Below, piece by piece: positions 52,697-62,497 of a stretch of 64,000 nt of DNA. The stretch comes from JANSYL01 sp965229695 (GTDB taxonomy: Bacteria > Pseudomonadota > Alphaproteobacteria > Rhodobacterales > Rhodobacteraceae). The DNA is taken from positions 3,596,001 to 3,660,000 of the forward strand of contig OZ245921.1 in NCBI GenBank assembly GCA_965229695.1. Reading direction: 5' to 3'. A program made the position numbers and the translations under genes. The notes under the pieces are model-generated. The model was not told where the DNA came from and searched no databases. It was given only the letters and a program-made list of their open reading frames with translations. Within the stretch, counting starts at the first letter, position 1; the number at the start of each line of letters is the position of its first letter.

Positions 52697-54181
52697 ATGC
52701 AACCCTGCCCGACCCCGTTCAACCTAGCCGATTATGTGCTCAGCGCCGGACATGCGACGCCGGACAAAATCGCCCTGGCGGTGCTCGGCCCGGCCAAAGC
52801 CGAACGTTGGAGCTATGCAAAGCTCGACCGCGCGGTGGGCGGCATGGCGGCGGGATTGCGCGCGACGGGCTTAGCCCCAGGCGATCGTGTGCTTTTGCGC
52901 CTGGCCAACACACCTGATTTTCCAATTGCATTTCTGGGGGCCATCGCCGCCGATCTTGTGCCCGTGCCGACCGCCGAAGGGCTGACCACGCCGGAAATCA
53001 GCCAGATCGCCCAGATCATACAGCCACAGGCCATCCTGGCCCATCCCGGCGTCAGCCTGCCGACCGCCTGCAACGCCGCGGTGATCGACGATCTAGCCGG
53101 GCTGATCAGCCATAATCCGATCGCGCCCGCTTTGGGCGATCCAGACCGTCTAGCCTATCTCGTCTTCACCTCAGGCAGCTCTGGCAAACCCAAACCCGTG
53201 GCCCATGCCCATCGCGCGATTTGGGCTCGGCGCATGATGTGGCGCGATTGGTATGGGCTGGGGGCGGAGGATCGCGTGCTCCACGCCGGCGCGTTTAACT
53301 GGACCTACACGCTCGGCACCGGCCTTTTAGACCCATGGAGCGTCGGGGCGACCGCGCTGATCCCCAAACCCGGCACCGCGCCTGAAACCTTACCCCTGCT
53401 GCTCAAACGCCATGACGCCACGATCTTCGCGGCGGTTCCAGGCGTGTTTCGCAAGCTCCTGTCCAAGCCTGACCCAATATCCGTGCCGCGCCTGCGCCAT
53501 GCGCTAAGCGCCGGAGAAAAGCTGCCGCAAACGCTGCGCGATGCCTGGGTCGCGGCGACCGGCACCGATCTGCACGAGGCGCTTGGCATGTCGGAATGCT
53601 CCACCTTTCTCTCTGGCGCGCCTTCGCGCCCGGCCCCGCCGGGAACGCTTGGCTTTGCCCAAACCGGGCGCAAGCTTGCCGTGGTGACCGAGGCTGGCGC
53701 ACTCGTGGCCGATGACACAACCGGCATCCTGGCGGTTCATGAATCCGACCCCGGCTTGTTTCTGGGTTACGCGCAGCCTGATGGCGGGGTCGAACTGCCG
53801 CTTGTGAATGACTGGTTCCTGACCGGCGATCTGGTCCGCCGCAACGCGGACGGCGTGTTCCACTACCACGGGCGGCGTGATGATCTGCTGACCACCGGTG
53901 GCTTCCGCATTTCACCACTGGAGATCGAGGCAGTGTTCCAATCGGCCCTCGGCATCACCGATTGCGCCGCCACCGCGATCGAGGTCAAACAAGACACCCG
54001 CATCTTGGCCCTGGTCTATTCCGGCCCCGCGACAGAAGATGAGCTGCGCCCGCTGGCGGAGGCGGCGCTCGCGGGCTACAAACGACCCCGACTCTACCTG
54101 CACCGTGACACCCTGCCCCGCAGCGCCAATGGCAAATTGAACCGCCGCGCGTTGGCGGACGCCCTGAAGGACACCAGATGA
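52697..54181 (+). CDS. AMP-dependent acyl-CoA synthetase/ligase
   Basis: 494 residues from the ATG at 52697. Adenylation motifs: P-loop LVFTSGSSGKPKPVAHAH, ALGMSECSTF, TGDLVRRNADGVFHYHGRRDD and the C-terminal Lys region NGKLNRRAL. The length and DWYGLGAEDRVLHAGAFNWTYTLG region resemble the benzoate/medium-chain ligase branch. Substrate unknown. It is the first gene of an operon with an FrnE-like protein and a transporter. Confidence 0.9.
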   Translation: MQPCPTPFNLADYVLSAGHATPDKIALAVLGPAKAERWSYAKLDRAVGGMAAGLRATGLAPGDRVLLRLANTPDFPIAFLGAIAADLVPVPTAEGLTTPEISQIAQIIQPQAILAHPGVSLPTACNAAVIDDLAGLISHNPIAPALGDPDRLAYLVFTSGSSGKPKPVAHAHRAIWARRMMWRDWYGLGAEDRVLHAGAFNWTYTLGTGLLDPWSVGATALIPKPGTAPETLPLLLKRHDATIFAAVPGVFRKLLSKPDPISVPRLRHALSAGEKLPQTLRDAWVAATGTDLHEALGMSECSTFLSGAPSRPAPPGTLGFAQTGRKLAVVTEAGALVADDTTGILAVHESDPGLFLGYAQPDGGVELPLVNDWFLTGDLVRRNADGVFHYHGRRDDLLTTGGFRISPLEIEAVFQSALGITDCAATAIEVKQDTRILALVYSGPATEDELRPLAEAALAGYKRPRLYLHRDTLPRSANGKLNRRALADALKDTR

Positions 54182-54822
54182 TCAAGCTCGACATTCTTTC
54201 CGACCCGATCTGCCCGTGGTGCTTCATCGGCTGGTCCAACCTGGCCCGCGCGATGGAGGCGCGACCGAACCACCCGTTCAACATCGAATGGCATCCGTTC
54301 CAACTGAACCCCGATATGCCGGCCCAGGGCATGGATCGGCGCGAATACCTCGAAACCAAATTCGGCGGAAAAGAAGGTGCTGTGCGCGCCTATGCGCCGG
54401 TGATCGAACATGCCGAAGCCGCTGGCGTTTCGATTGATTTTGAAGGCATCAAAACCACGCCCAACACGCTGAATGCCCATCGCGTTCTGCATTGGGCGGG
54501 GCTGGAAAACCGGCAAACGCCGATGAAGCTCGCGCTTTTCCGGGCCTATTTCCAAGATGGCAAGGATATCGGCGACACCGGCGTTTTGGCGGATTTGGCG
54601 GCCGAGATTGGCCTGGACCGCGCGATGATCGAAACCTTGTTGCAAGGGGACGCGGATGCCGAGGATATCCGCGCGCGCGATGCCCATGCCCGCCAGCGCG
54701 GCGTCAATGGCGTGCCGACCTTTGTGATCGCCAGCCAACATGTCTTGCGCGGCGCGCAACCCACCGATCTGTGGATCAAGGTGATGGATGAGATCACCGA
54801 ACAGCTTGAGAAAGCGGAGTGA
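54178..54822 (+). CDS. FrnE-like DsbA-family oxidoreductase
   Basis: 214 residues. Thioredoxin fold with redox motif C12-P-W-C15 (SDPICPWCFIGW) and a helical insertion, and the family C-terminus NGVPTFVIASQHVLRGAQP. No signal peptide, so it acts in the cytosol. FrnE-type proteins occur in aromatic and polyketide pathways but also widely elsewhere. It starts inside the ligase stop codon (ATGA). Confidence 0.92.
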   Translation: MIKLDILSDPICPWCFIGWSNLARAMEARPNHPFNIEWHPFQLNPDMPAQGMDRREYLETKFGGKEGAVRAYAPVIEHAEAAGVSIDFEGIKTTPNTLNAHRVLHWAGLENRQTPMKLALFRAYFQDGKDIGDTGVLADLAAEIGLDRAMIETLLQGDADAEDIRARDAHARQRGVNGVPTFVIASQHVLRGAQPTDLWIKVMDEITEQLEKAE

Positions 54823-54835
54823 TGGCGCGCGTCCG

Positions 54836-56053
54836 ATGACCGAGGCGGCGGAGCCCCAGATACCCCGCATGGCGCGGGCTGAGTTCATCGCGCTCATGGG
54901 CATGATCTTTGCCACCGTGGCCTTTTCCATCGACGCGATGCTGCCCGCCCTGCCCGAGATTGCAGGCACGCTGGCGCCCGAGGCCCCCAATCTTGCGCAG
55001 CTTGTGCTGACCAGCTTTGTTCTGGGCCTTGGCATCGGCACGTTTTTCACCGGCCCGCTCTCGGACAGTTTTGGCCGCAAACCTGTGATCATCGTGGGCG
55101 CGGCGCTATACATCATTGGCGCGGCGACCGCCTATTTCGCCCAAAGCTTAGAGTGGGTCTTGGCCGCGCGCATTCTGCAAGGCCTGGGCGCGGCGGGTCC
55201 GCGCGTTGTCGCCATGGCGATTATCCGCGATCTTTATTCCGGGCGGCAAATGGCGCAGATCGTTAGCTTTGCCATGCTGATCTTCACCATTTTCCCGGCT
55301 GTCGCACCCATGATTGGGCAGGCGATCATCTGGGGCTTTGGCTGGCGCGCGATCTTCTTGGTGTTTCTGTTGTTTTCGCTGATCTCGGTCAGTTGGCTTA
55401 TGATCCGCCAGCCAGAAACCTTGCCGCCCGCCGCGCGCAGGCCGTTGCGCCTGTCGACGCTAAAGGCGGCTTTCGTAGAGGCGCTGAGCTTGCGCCAGAT
55501 GCAATTATCGATCCTAGTTCAAACCCTTGTGTTCGGCATCTTGTTCGGCACCATTTCGTCGATCCACCAAATCTTTGCCGACACCTATGACCGCGCGGGC
55601 GAATTTCCTTATCTTTTCGCGCTCATCGCCTGCGTTGCTGCGCCCGCCGCGCCGATCAATGGCAAGCTGGTAATTCGATTGGGCATGCGGCCCTTGGTGC
55701 GACGCGCGCTTGTCGCGCAATCTTTGGCGTCATTGGCGATGGTGGTCGCGCTCGGCGGGATAACGCTGGGTGCCAGCGAATTCTGGGTGTTTTTCGGATG
55801 GTGCACGACGGTCTTTGCGTTGGCGGGCTTCACCATCGGCAATCTCAACGCCTTAGCGTTAGAGCCGTTGGGCCATATCGCTGGTATGGCGGCCTCGATC
55901 ATGGGGGCGCTGGCGACGGTCGGCGGCGCAATCATAGGCGCTATCATTGGTCAGTTTTTCAACGGCACCGCCCTGCCCCTGGTCGTCGCGGCCTGTATTG
56001 CCTCGGCGCTCGGGGCGCTGATCATGCGGTCGATGCCACGGGAAGCAGTTTGA
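54836..56053 (+). CDS. MFS efflux transporter, Bcr/CflA type
   Basis: 405 residues from the ATG at 54836, with 12 hydrophobic segments. Motif A between helices 2 and 3 is GPLSDSFGRKPV, and the helix 5 region RVVAMAIIRDLYSGRQMAQ fits the Bcr/CflA drug-proton antiporter family. It follows the FrnE-like gene by 13 bases, so the operon ends with an exporter. It converges on the small membrane protein gene with a three-base gap. Confidence 0.92.
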   Translation: MTEAAEPQIPRMARAEFIALMGMIFATVAFSIDAMLPALPEIAGTLAPEAPNLAQLVLTSFVLGLGIGTFFTGPLSDSFGRKPVIIVGAALYIIGAATAYFAQSLEWVLAARILQGLGAAGPRVVAMAIIRDLYSGRQMAQIVSFAMLIFTIFPAVAPMIGQAIIWGFGWRAIFLVFLLFSLISVSWLMIRQPETLPPAARRPLRLSTLKAAFVEALSLRQMQLSILVQTLVFGILFGTISSIHQIFADTYDRAGEFPYLFALIACVAAPAAPINGKLVIRLGMRPLVRRALVAQSLASLAMVVALGGITLGASEFWVFFGWCTTVFALAGFTIGNLNALALEPLGHIAGMAASIMGALATVGGAIIGAIIGQFFNGTALPLVVAACIASALGALIMRSMPREAV

Positions 56054-56056
56054 CAC

Positions 56057-56386
56057 TTAGCCATAAGGCCAGCGGTTGAAGGCCCCGCCGGTGGGAAAAT
56101 ATGCTTCCCATCCCTGAACCAAATCGGACCATAACCCTGCGTCCCCATGTACCAATGCTCGGATGATGAGAACGGCGGCCACTGCCAGAATCAACACGAC
56201 CAGAACCACAATGGCCCCTCTGGCCATCAGGGTTGCCAATTGGACATCGCGGCAAACCAAAGATCGATCCTTTGACTGAATTTGGAGCACAGGCAACGGC
56301 AAAGGGATGATCGCTTGATTTTGCGCAACTTCGCCTTCGCTGGTGTCAGCAGGGCGGCGCAGGTGATGCGGTATAATCTCGGGCAT
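56057..56386 (-). CDS. Small single-pass membrane protein, unknown
   Basis: 109 residues from the ATG at 56386 (preceded by GGAGGTCTG). One transmembrane segment near 62-84 (GAIVVLVVLILAVAAVLIIRAL) and a polar N-terminal half. Family not recognised. The upstream 170 bases are AT-rich and probably hold its promoter. Confidence 0.6.
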   Translation of the reverse strand: MPEIIPHHLRRPADTSEGEVAQNQAIIPLPLPVLQIQSKDRSLVCRDVQLATLMARGAIVVLVVLILAVAAVLIIRALVHGDAGLWSDLVQGWEAYFPTGGAFNRWPYG

Positions 56387-56582
56387 CAGGCAGACCTCCA
56401 TCGACGTCAGCACAAAATACCGCCACGAGACCAGAATCGATTAAGGTTTCTTGATAACATGAAGATTTACCCATAAAGCCCTAATCTTTAACTAAATTTA
56501 CAAATTACGAGTGACGGAATTGAGCCAAAAAAGGACAAGTGTTCTTATTTTCTGGCGGCGAAATCGCACGGATAGGCGAATC

Positions 56583-59500
56583 CTATCCCTTCGCCTGCAT
56601 CGCCAAATCCCGCGCGATGGCAAAGGCGCCTTTGATCTTGTCGGCATCCTTGGACCAATCCCGGCGCACAACAATCTTATTGTCTTTCACCTTGGCCAGC
56701 CCGTTTTGATCCTCAACGAACGCGACCAGACCCGCCGGGTTGGGGAACTTATCGTTATGGAACTGGATCGTGGCCCCCTTGGGCCCGGCATCCATCTTGG
56801 CGATATGGGCGCGTTTGCACATGGCCTTGATGCGCACGACCAGAAGCAGCGTGTTCACCTCACGCGGGAGCTTGCCGAAGCGGTCAATCAACTCGGCGGC
56901 AAAGCCTTCGAGATCGACTTTGGTTTCCAGCTGGCTGAGGCGACGATAAAGCCCCAATCGCACGTCCAGATCCGGCACATACGCATCGGGGATCAGAACC
57001 GGCACACCCAGGTTGATCTGAGGCGACCATTGCCCGTCATCACCCGGCAAGCCCTCGGCCTCGCCCGAACGGATCTTGGCAATCGCCTCCTCCAACATGG
57101 ATTGGTACAGCTCAAACCCAACCTCACGCACATGGCCGGATTGCTCTTCGCCGACGATATTGCCCGCCCCGCGAATATCCAAATCTTGGCTGGCGATGGT
57201 AAAGCCCGCGCCTAAGCTATCGAGGCTGCCCAGAACCCGCAAGCGTTTCTCGGCAGCCGGTGTCAGTTTCGCGCGCGGCTTGGTCGTCAGATAGGCGTAA
57301 GCGCGGGTTTTCGAGCGCCCCACCCGTCCGCGAATTTGGTAAAGCTGCGCCAGGCCAAACATATCCGCGCGGTGGATCACCATGGTGTTGGCGGTCGGGA
57401 TGTCGATGCCCGATTCGACGATGGTTGTGGCCAGCAACACATCATATTTGCCGTCGTAAAAGGCGACCATCCGGTCATCCAACTCACCCGCTGCCATCTG
57501 GCCATGGGCGGTGACAAATGTGACCTCAGGCACCTGGTCGCGTAGGAAAGCCTCGATATCGGGCAGGTCTTCGATCCGGGGCACAACGTAGAAGCTTTGC
57601 CCGCCGCGATAGTGTTCGCGCAGCAGCGCCTCGCGGATGGTGACCGCATCGAATTCGCTGACATAGGTGCGGATCGCCAATCGATCGACCGGCGGCGTGC
57701 CAATCAAGCTCAGGTCACGCACCCCGCTCAGCGACATTTGCAGCGTGCGCGGGATCGGCGTGGCGCTGAGGGTCAGCACATGCACATCCGAGCGCATTTC
57801 CTTCAGCCGTTCCTTATGGGTCACGCCAAAGCGCTGTTCCTCATCCACGACCAGCAGGCCCAGATCTTTGAACCGCACGGTTTTGGCCAGCAGCGCGTGG
57901 GTGCCAATGACAATATCGACGGAGCCATCCGCCAGCCCCCTGCGGGTTTCGCTGGCCTGTTTCGCTGGCACAAATCGGCTAAGCTGGCGCACGCGGATCG
58001 GGAAACCCCGGAACCGGTCGGTGAATGTCTTGGCGTGTTGGCGCGCCAGAAGCGTCGTAGGCGCAATCACAGCCACTTGCAGCCCGGCGGCAGCGGCGAC
58101 AAAGGCCGCGCGCATCGCCACCTCGGTCTTGCCAAAGCCCACGTCGCCGACAACCAACCTGTCCATAGGCCGCCCAGCGGTCAAATCTTCCAGCACATCA
58201 GCAATGGCGGTCAGCTGATCATCCGTTTCCTCATACGGGAAGCGGGCGCAAAACGCCTCCCACATGTCACCGGGGGTTTCTAACATCGGGGCGCGGCGCA
58301 GCTCCCGCTCGGCGGCGATGCGGATCAGCTTGTCCGCGATCTGCCGGATGCGTTCCTTCAGTCGGGCTTTCTTGGCCTGCCACGCACCGCCGCCCAAACG
58401 GTCAAGCAGCCCCTCATCATGGCCATACCGGCTAAGCAGTTCGATGTTTTCGACCGGCAGGAACAGACGATCCCCGCCCGCATATTCCAGCGCCAGGCAT
58501 TCATGCGGCGCCCCCATCGCAGTGATGGTTTCGAGCCCTTTGTAGCGACCAACGCCGTGATCGACATGCACGATCAAATCACCGGGGCTGAGCGATTGTG
58601 CCTCGGTCAGGTAGTTTTCGGCCCGTTTGGTGCGGCGCTTTGGTCGGATCAGCCGGTCGCCCAAGACGTCTTGCTCTGAGATGATGGTTAAACCATCGCC
58701 GGTAAAGCCCTGTTCTAAAGGCCAAATTACCAAGTTCAGGCTGCCTTTGCCGCCAATATCTCGCGCATCCCGCGCCAGATTGGCATCCGCGATATTTTGG
58801 TCTTCCAGCAGGCCCTGCAAGCGCTCACGCGCGCCTTCGGACCAGGAGGCAATGACAACAGCGCTGTCTTCACGCATTTTTTGAATATGCGCCGCCAATG
58901 CCCCAAAAAGGCTGATGTTTTCCTGCTGACGCTCCGGCGCAAAGGATCGACCGGTGCACCCACCCGCGTCGATCACACCCGGCCCCGGCGCTTGGGACAG
59001 CGGCGAAAACTGAACCAGGCGATGGGCGCTGACCGCCGCCTCCCAAGCGGTATCATCCAGGTAGAGTTGTTCGGGCGGGACGGGCTTATAGACCGTATCC
59101 AGCCGCCCCTTTTGGGTCAGCGCAGTTTTGCGCGTGTCGTATTGATCCGAGATCGAATCCCACCGCGACAGGCGCTGCGGGGTGGATTGATCATCCAATG
59201 TGATCGTGGCCGCCGGAAGGTAGTCGAACAGCGTTTCCAATCGTTCGTGGAAAAACGGCAGCCAGTGTTCGACCCCCTGGTGTTTGCGCCCCGCGCTCAC
59301 CGCCTCGTAAAGCGGATCATCGGTGCCTGCGGCGCCAAATTCGATGCGATAGTTTTGGCGGAACCGGGTGATCGCGGCCTCATCCAGGATCACTTCCGAA
59401 ACCGGGGCCAATTCCACCCGCTGCAGGGTTTCGGTGGTGCGCTGACTGATCGGGTCGAACCGCCGTGCGCCATCCAGAATGTCGCCAAACAAATCCAATC

Positions 59501-60023
59501 GCACCGGCGCGGGTTCACCCGGTGGCCAAACGTCGATGATACCGCCGCGCACGGCATAATCGCCGGGCTCGGTAACGGTGGGCGTCTGCATAAACCCCAT
59601 CCGCACCAGAAAGGCCTTCAGCGCGCCCTCATCAATCCGCCCATCAACCTCGGCCACAAAGGCTGCATCCTGCAAAAGCTGACGCGGCGGAATGAACTGG
59701 CTGGCGGCATTCAGCGTGGTCAGAACCACAAAAGCGCCAGAAAACCCTGCCGCCAATGCGGCCAGCGTCGCCATGCGCGTGGCCGAGATATCGGCGTTGG
59801 GCGACACCCGATCATAAGGCAGGCAATCCCACCCCGGAAACCGTAGAACCGGAACGCCTGGATCGAAAAAGGCCAAAGCCGTTTCCATCGCCGCCATGCG
59901 CTTATCATCGCGCGCGACATGCAGGACCGGACCGTCCCCTTTGGCCAGTTCACGCAGCACAAGACGGGCATCAAAGCCCTCGGGCGCGCCGCCGGCAAGA
60001 ATATGGTCAGGGGTCGGGGACAT
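56583..60023 (-). CDS. mfd: Transcription-repair coupling factor
   Basis: 1146 residues from the ATG at 60023. Removes stalled RNA polymerase and recruits UvrA. The N-terminal UvrB-like part, the CarD-like RNA-polymerase interaction domain (SPGDLIVHVDHGVGRYKGLE), the helicase motor (Walker A VGDVGFGKTEVAMRAA, DEEQRFGV, TLSATPIPRTLQ) and a C-terminal TRCF domain are all present. A small hairpin (GGATAGG / CCTATCC) overlaps the stop codon. Confidence 0.97.
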   Translation of the reverse strand: MSPTPDHILAGGAPEGFDARLVLRELAKGDGPVLHVARDDKRMAAMETALAFFDPGVPVLRFPGWDCLPYDRVSPNADISATRMATLAALAAGFSGAFVVLTTLNAASQFIPPRQLLQDAAFVAEVDGRIDEGALKAFLVRMGFMQTPTVTEPGDYAVRGGIIDVWPPGEPAPVRLDLFGDILDGARRFDPISQRTTETLQRVELAPVSEVILDEAAITRFRQNYRIEFGAAGTDDPLYEAVSAGRKHQGVEHWLPFFHERLETLFDYLPAATITLDDQSTPQRLSRWDSISDQYDTRKTALTQKGRLDTVYKPVPPEQLYLDDTAWEAAVSAHRLVQFSPLSQAPGPGVIDAGGCTGRSFAPERQQENISLFGALAAHIQKMREDSAVVIASWSEGARERLQGLLEDQNIADANLARDARDIGGKGSLNLVIWPLEQGFTGDGLTIISEQDVLGDRLIRPKRRTKRAENYLTEAQSLSPGDLIVHVDHGVGRYKGLETITAMGAPHECLALEYAGGDRLFLPVENIELLSRYGHDEGLLDRLGGGAWQAKKARLKERIRQIADKLIRIAAERELRRAPMLETPGDMWEAFCARFPYEETDDQLTAIADVLEDLTAGRPMDRLVVGDVGFGKTEVAMRAAFVAAAAGLQVAVIAPTTLLARQHAKTFTDRFRGFPIRVRQLSRFVPAKQASETRRGLADGSVDIVIGTHALLAKTVRFKDLGLLVVDEEQRFGVTHKERLKEMRSDVHVLTLSATPIPRTLQMSLSGVRDLSLIGTPPVDRLAIRTYVSEFDAVTIREALLREHYRGGQSFYVVPRIEDLPDIEAFLRDQVPEVTFVTAHGQMAAGELDDRMVAFYDGKYDVLLATTIVESGIDIPTANTMVIHRADMFGLAQLYQIRGRVGRSKTRAYAYLTTKPRAKLTPAAEKRLRVLGSLDSLGAGFTIASQDLDIRGAGNIVGEEQSGHVREVGFELYQSMLEEAIAKIRSGEAEGLPGDDGQWSPQINLGVPVLIPDAYVPDLDVRLGLYRRLSQLETKVDLEGFAAELIDRFGKLPREVNTLLLVVRIKAMCKRAHIAKMDAGPKGATIQFHNDKFPNPAGLVAFVEDQNGLAKVKDNKIVVRRDWSKDADKIKGAFAIARDLAMQAKG

Positions 60024-60065
60024 TGCGCGCCTCACCTACGCCGCGTGGCGCGGGTGTCAAGCCAA

Positions 60066-60584
60066 TCAGTTCAGCGGGCTGAAGGTGACGTTGGTATACA
60101 TGCCCCACATCGCGGTCACGAAGATAAACACCACGCCCATCGCTTGCACCATCATGCGGTGATAGCGCAGCGTTTTGGCAAGATCGGCGAATTCGCGGGC
60201 TTGCAGACGCTTGGCTGTCCAAACCGTCAGCCCGCCAACACAGAAAAACGGCAGCACAAGCAGCAGAACGGCCTGACAAAACTCCACCCGATAACCCCAG
60301 CCCAAAACCGCCAAGACCGTGATGAAAAAGGTTCCGAACCCCACCAGAAACACGCCCGCATCATCCACCGTCGTCAGAATGGTGCGCACATTGATCTGGG
60401 CCAGGGTGTGCATATCGCGCGCGCTTTGTTCATGCCCGCGGCGCGCACGCACGACCATATGAAACGGCACGCCCACCACCCAATGCGATAGGGTCGACCA
60501 AAGGATCGCAAGCACGATCCAATACCACAGGTTCGAAAACGACCTGAGGTCGATGACTTCTGTCACAAGGTCTAGGAATTCCAC
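60066..60584 (-). CDS. Four-helix membrane protein, unknown
   Basis: 172 residues if translation starts at the GTG at 60584; upstream codons look non-coding and no ATG is available. Four hydrophobic segments (about 20-40, 76-96, 103-122 and 146-165), with RARRGHEQSARDMHTLAQIN in the first cytosolic loop. It has the size of a widespread Rhodobacterales family, but I cannot name a function. Upstream of mfd on the same strand by 42 bases. Confidence 0.65.
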   Translation of the reverse strand: MEFLDLVTEVIDLRSFSNLWYWIVLAILWSTLSHWVVGVPFHMVVRARRGHEQSARDMHTLAQINVRTILTTVDDAGVFLVGFGTFFITVLAVLGWGYRVEFCQAVLLLVLPFFCVGGLTVWTAKRLQAREFADLAKTLRYHRMMVQAMGVVFIFVTAMWGMYTNVTFSPLN

Positions 60585-60725
60585 GGGCTGATCTTGGTCT
60601 TTAATGCTCGGCGTTTTTTCTAGCGGGCACCATAGGCGGGCGCTGCGTCGGTTTCCACCCTTGAGATTGCCCTTTGGCCATGGCACCGAGTGGCCAATGA
60701 CCGCAGTTGATGCTGGAATTGCCCG

Positions 60726-61718
60726 ATGACACGCCCCCCCTTCCCCGCCACGCGCCTGCGCCGCACCCGTGCCACACCGGCTTTGCGTAATCTGGTGCGC
60801 GAAACCGAACTCTCGGTGAACGATCTGATCTGGCCGATTTTCGTGCGTGATGGCGACGGGGTGGAAGAACCCGTGGCATCAATGCCGGGCGTCATCCGCC
60901 GGTCGGTCGACAAAATTGTGGACGCCGCGCGCGAGGCCGCAGATCTTGGCATCCCCGCGATTTGTCTCTTCCCTTATACGGATGCCAGCCTGAAGACCGA
61001 GCTATGCGAGGAGGCCTGGAACCCCGACAACCTGACCAACCGCGCCATTCGCGCCATTCGCGATGCGGGCATCGAGATTGCGATCATGACCGATATCGCG
61101 CTCGACCCCTATAACGCCAATGGCCATGACGGGATCGTGCGCGATGGTGTCATCGTGAATGACGAAACGGTTGAGGCGCTGGTCAAAATGGGCCTGGCCC
61201 AGGCCGAGGCTGGCGCTGACATCCTTGGGCCATCCGACATGATGGATGGGCGCATCGCCGCCTTGCGCCACGCGTTGGAGGATGCAGGCCATCAGGGTGT
61301 GACGATCATGTCCTACGCTGCCAAATACGCCTCCGCCTTCTATGGGCCGTTTCGTGATGCGGTTGGGGCGTCGGGCGCTTTGGTCGGGGATAAAAAGACC
61401 TATCAGATCGACCCGGCCAATCGGCTTGAGGGTTTGGCTTGCGTCGCGCGCGATATTGGCGAAGGGGCGGATATGGTCATGGTCAAACCCGGCCTGCCCT
61501 ATCTGGATATGTGCCGCGCGGTGAAAGACCAGTTCGAGGTGCCGACTTTTGCCTATCAAGTGTCTGGCGAATACGCGATGATCGAGGCGGCGGCGCAAAA
61601 TGGCTGGATCGACGGTGAAAAGGTCATGCTGGAAAGCCTGATGGCGTTTCGGCGCGCGGGCTGTGACGGCGTGCTGACCTATTTTGCCCCACGGGTCGCG
61701 CGCATCCTCAACGCTTAG
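60726..61718 (+). CDS. hemB: Delta-aminolevulinic acid dehydratase (porphobilinogen synthase)
   Basis: 330 residues. Condenses two 5-aminolevulinate molecules to porphobilinogen for haem and bacteriochlorophyll. The first active-site Lys is in SYAAKYASAFYGPFRDA and the Schiff-base Lys in MVKPGLPYLDM. Length is normal. Divergent from the four-helix membrane protein; no other tetrapyrrole gene is in the window. Confidence 0.97.
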   Translation: MTRPPFPATRLRRTRATPALRNLVRETELSVNDLIWPIFVRDGDGVEEPVASMPGVIRRSVDKIVDAAREAADLGIPAICLFPYTDASLKTELCEEAWNPDNLTNRAIRAIRDAGIEIAIMTDIALDPYNANGHDGIVRDGVIVNDETVEALVKMGLAQAEAGADILGPSDMMDGRIAALRHALEDAGHQGVTIMSYAAKYASAFYGPFRDAVGASGALVGDKKTYQIDPANRLEGLACVARDIGEGADMVMVKPGLPYLDMCRAVKDQFEVPTFAYQVSGEYAMIEAAAQNGWIDGEKVMLESLMAFRRAGCDGVLTYFAPRVARILNA

Positions 61719-61866
61719 CGGGCGCGTCGGCGAATTATCGCAGATATTGTGGATTGGCAGATGACACCTGCCGCCATTTCGCGTATGTTTTGTTGAAATT
61801 GACAGGGGTGAACCCCTGCATGTTTGAGGCATGGCGCAGATCGCGCCAAAAAGGTGAGGCGCCGAA

Positions 61867-62427
61867 ATGAGCAAGCTTTCCCGTCGGAATTTCGTAATGA
61901 CCGGTGCCGCGGTGCCGCTATTGGCCGCCTGTGGCGGTGGCGGTGTGAACTCGCGCGCTTCCCAACGGCTCGACTCGCGGGTCGATGCGGCCTTGGATTT
62001 CATGTATGCCGAGGTTCCGGGATCGGAAGAATTGGCCTTTAACTCCGCCGGGATGCTGGTGATGCCGCTGGTGACCGAGGCGGGCTTTGGCTTTGGCGGT
62101 TCTTACGGGCGCGGGGCGCTGCGGGTCGGCGGGGCGACGGTTGATTACTACTCGGCCATTGCTGGCACCTTTGGGTTACAAATTGGCGCGCAGCAATATG
62201 CCCACACGCTGTTTTTCATGACCGAGGATGCGCTGCGCGATTTCCGCGAATCTGCCGGTTGGGCGATTGGGGCGGATGTGCGCTATGCGTTGAATTCGGA
62301 TGGCGGGAACCTGGGCCTTGATACCAACACCCTGCTCGATCCGGTCATTGCCGTGGTTTATGGTCAGGCGGGCTTGATCGTGGGCGCAACGCTGGACGGC
62401 ACGCGGTATTCCCGCATCATCCCCTAA
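61867..62427 (+). CDS. SYLF/YSC84-like lipoprotein
   Basis: 186 residues. The N-terminus has a Tat-like SRRNF motif and a lipobox (LLAAC, Cys near residue 22), so it is a likely lipoprotein. The rest is a SYLF domain: SAGMLVMPLVTEAGFGFGGSYG, GATVDYYSAIAGTFGLQIGAQ and VVYGQAGLIVGATLDG. The domain binds lipids in eukaryotes; bacterial roles are unknown. The leader contains a short hairpin (61803-61818, CAGGGG / CCCCTG). Confidence 0.88.
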   Translation: MSKLSRRNFVMTGAAVPLLAACGGGGVNSRASQRLDSRVDAALDFMYAEVPGSEELAFNSAGMLVMPLVTEAGFGFGGSYGRGALRVGGATVDYYSAIAGTFGLQIGAQQYAHTLFFMTEDALRDFRESAGWAIGADVRYALNSDGGNLGLDTNTLLDPVIAVVYGQAGLIVGATLDGTRYSRIIP

Positions 62428-62497
62428 GCACGGCTTTGCAATTCCCCCTGGCCCCGTCTAGGACAGGCCAAACTTAAGCGTTTGTCCCCGAGGGTTC

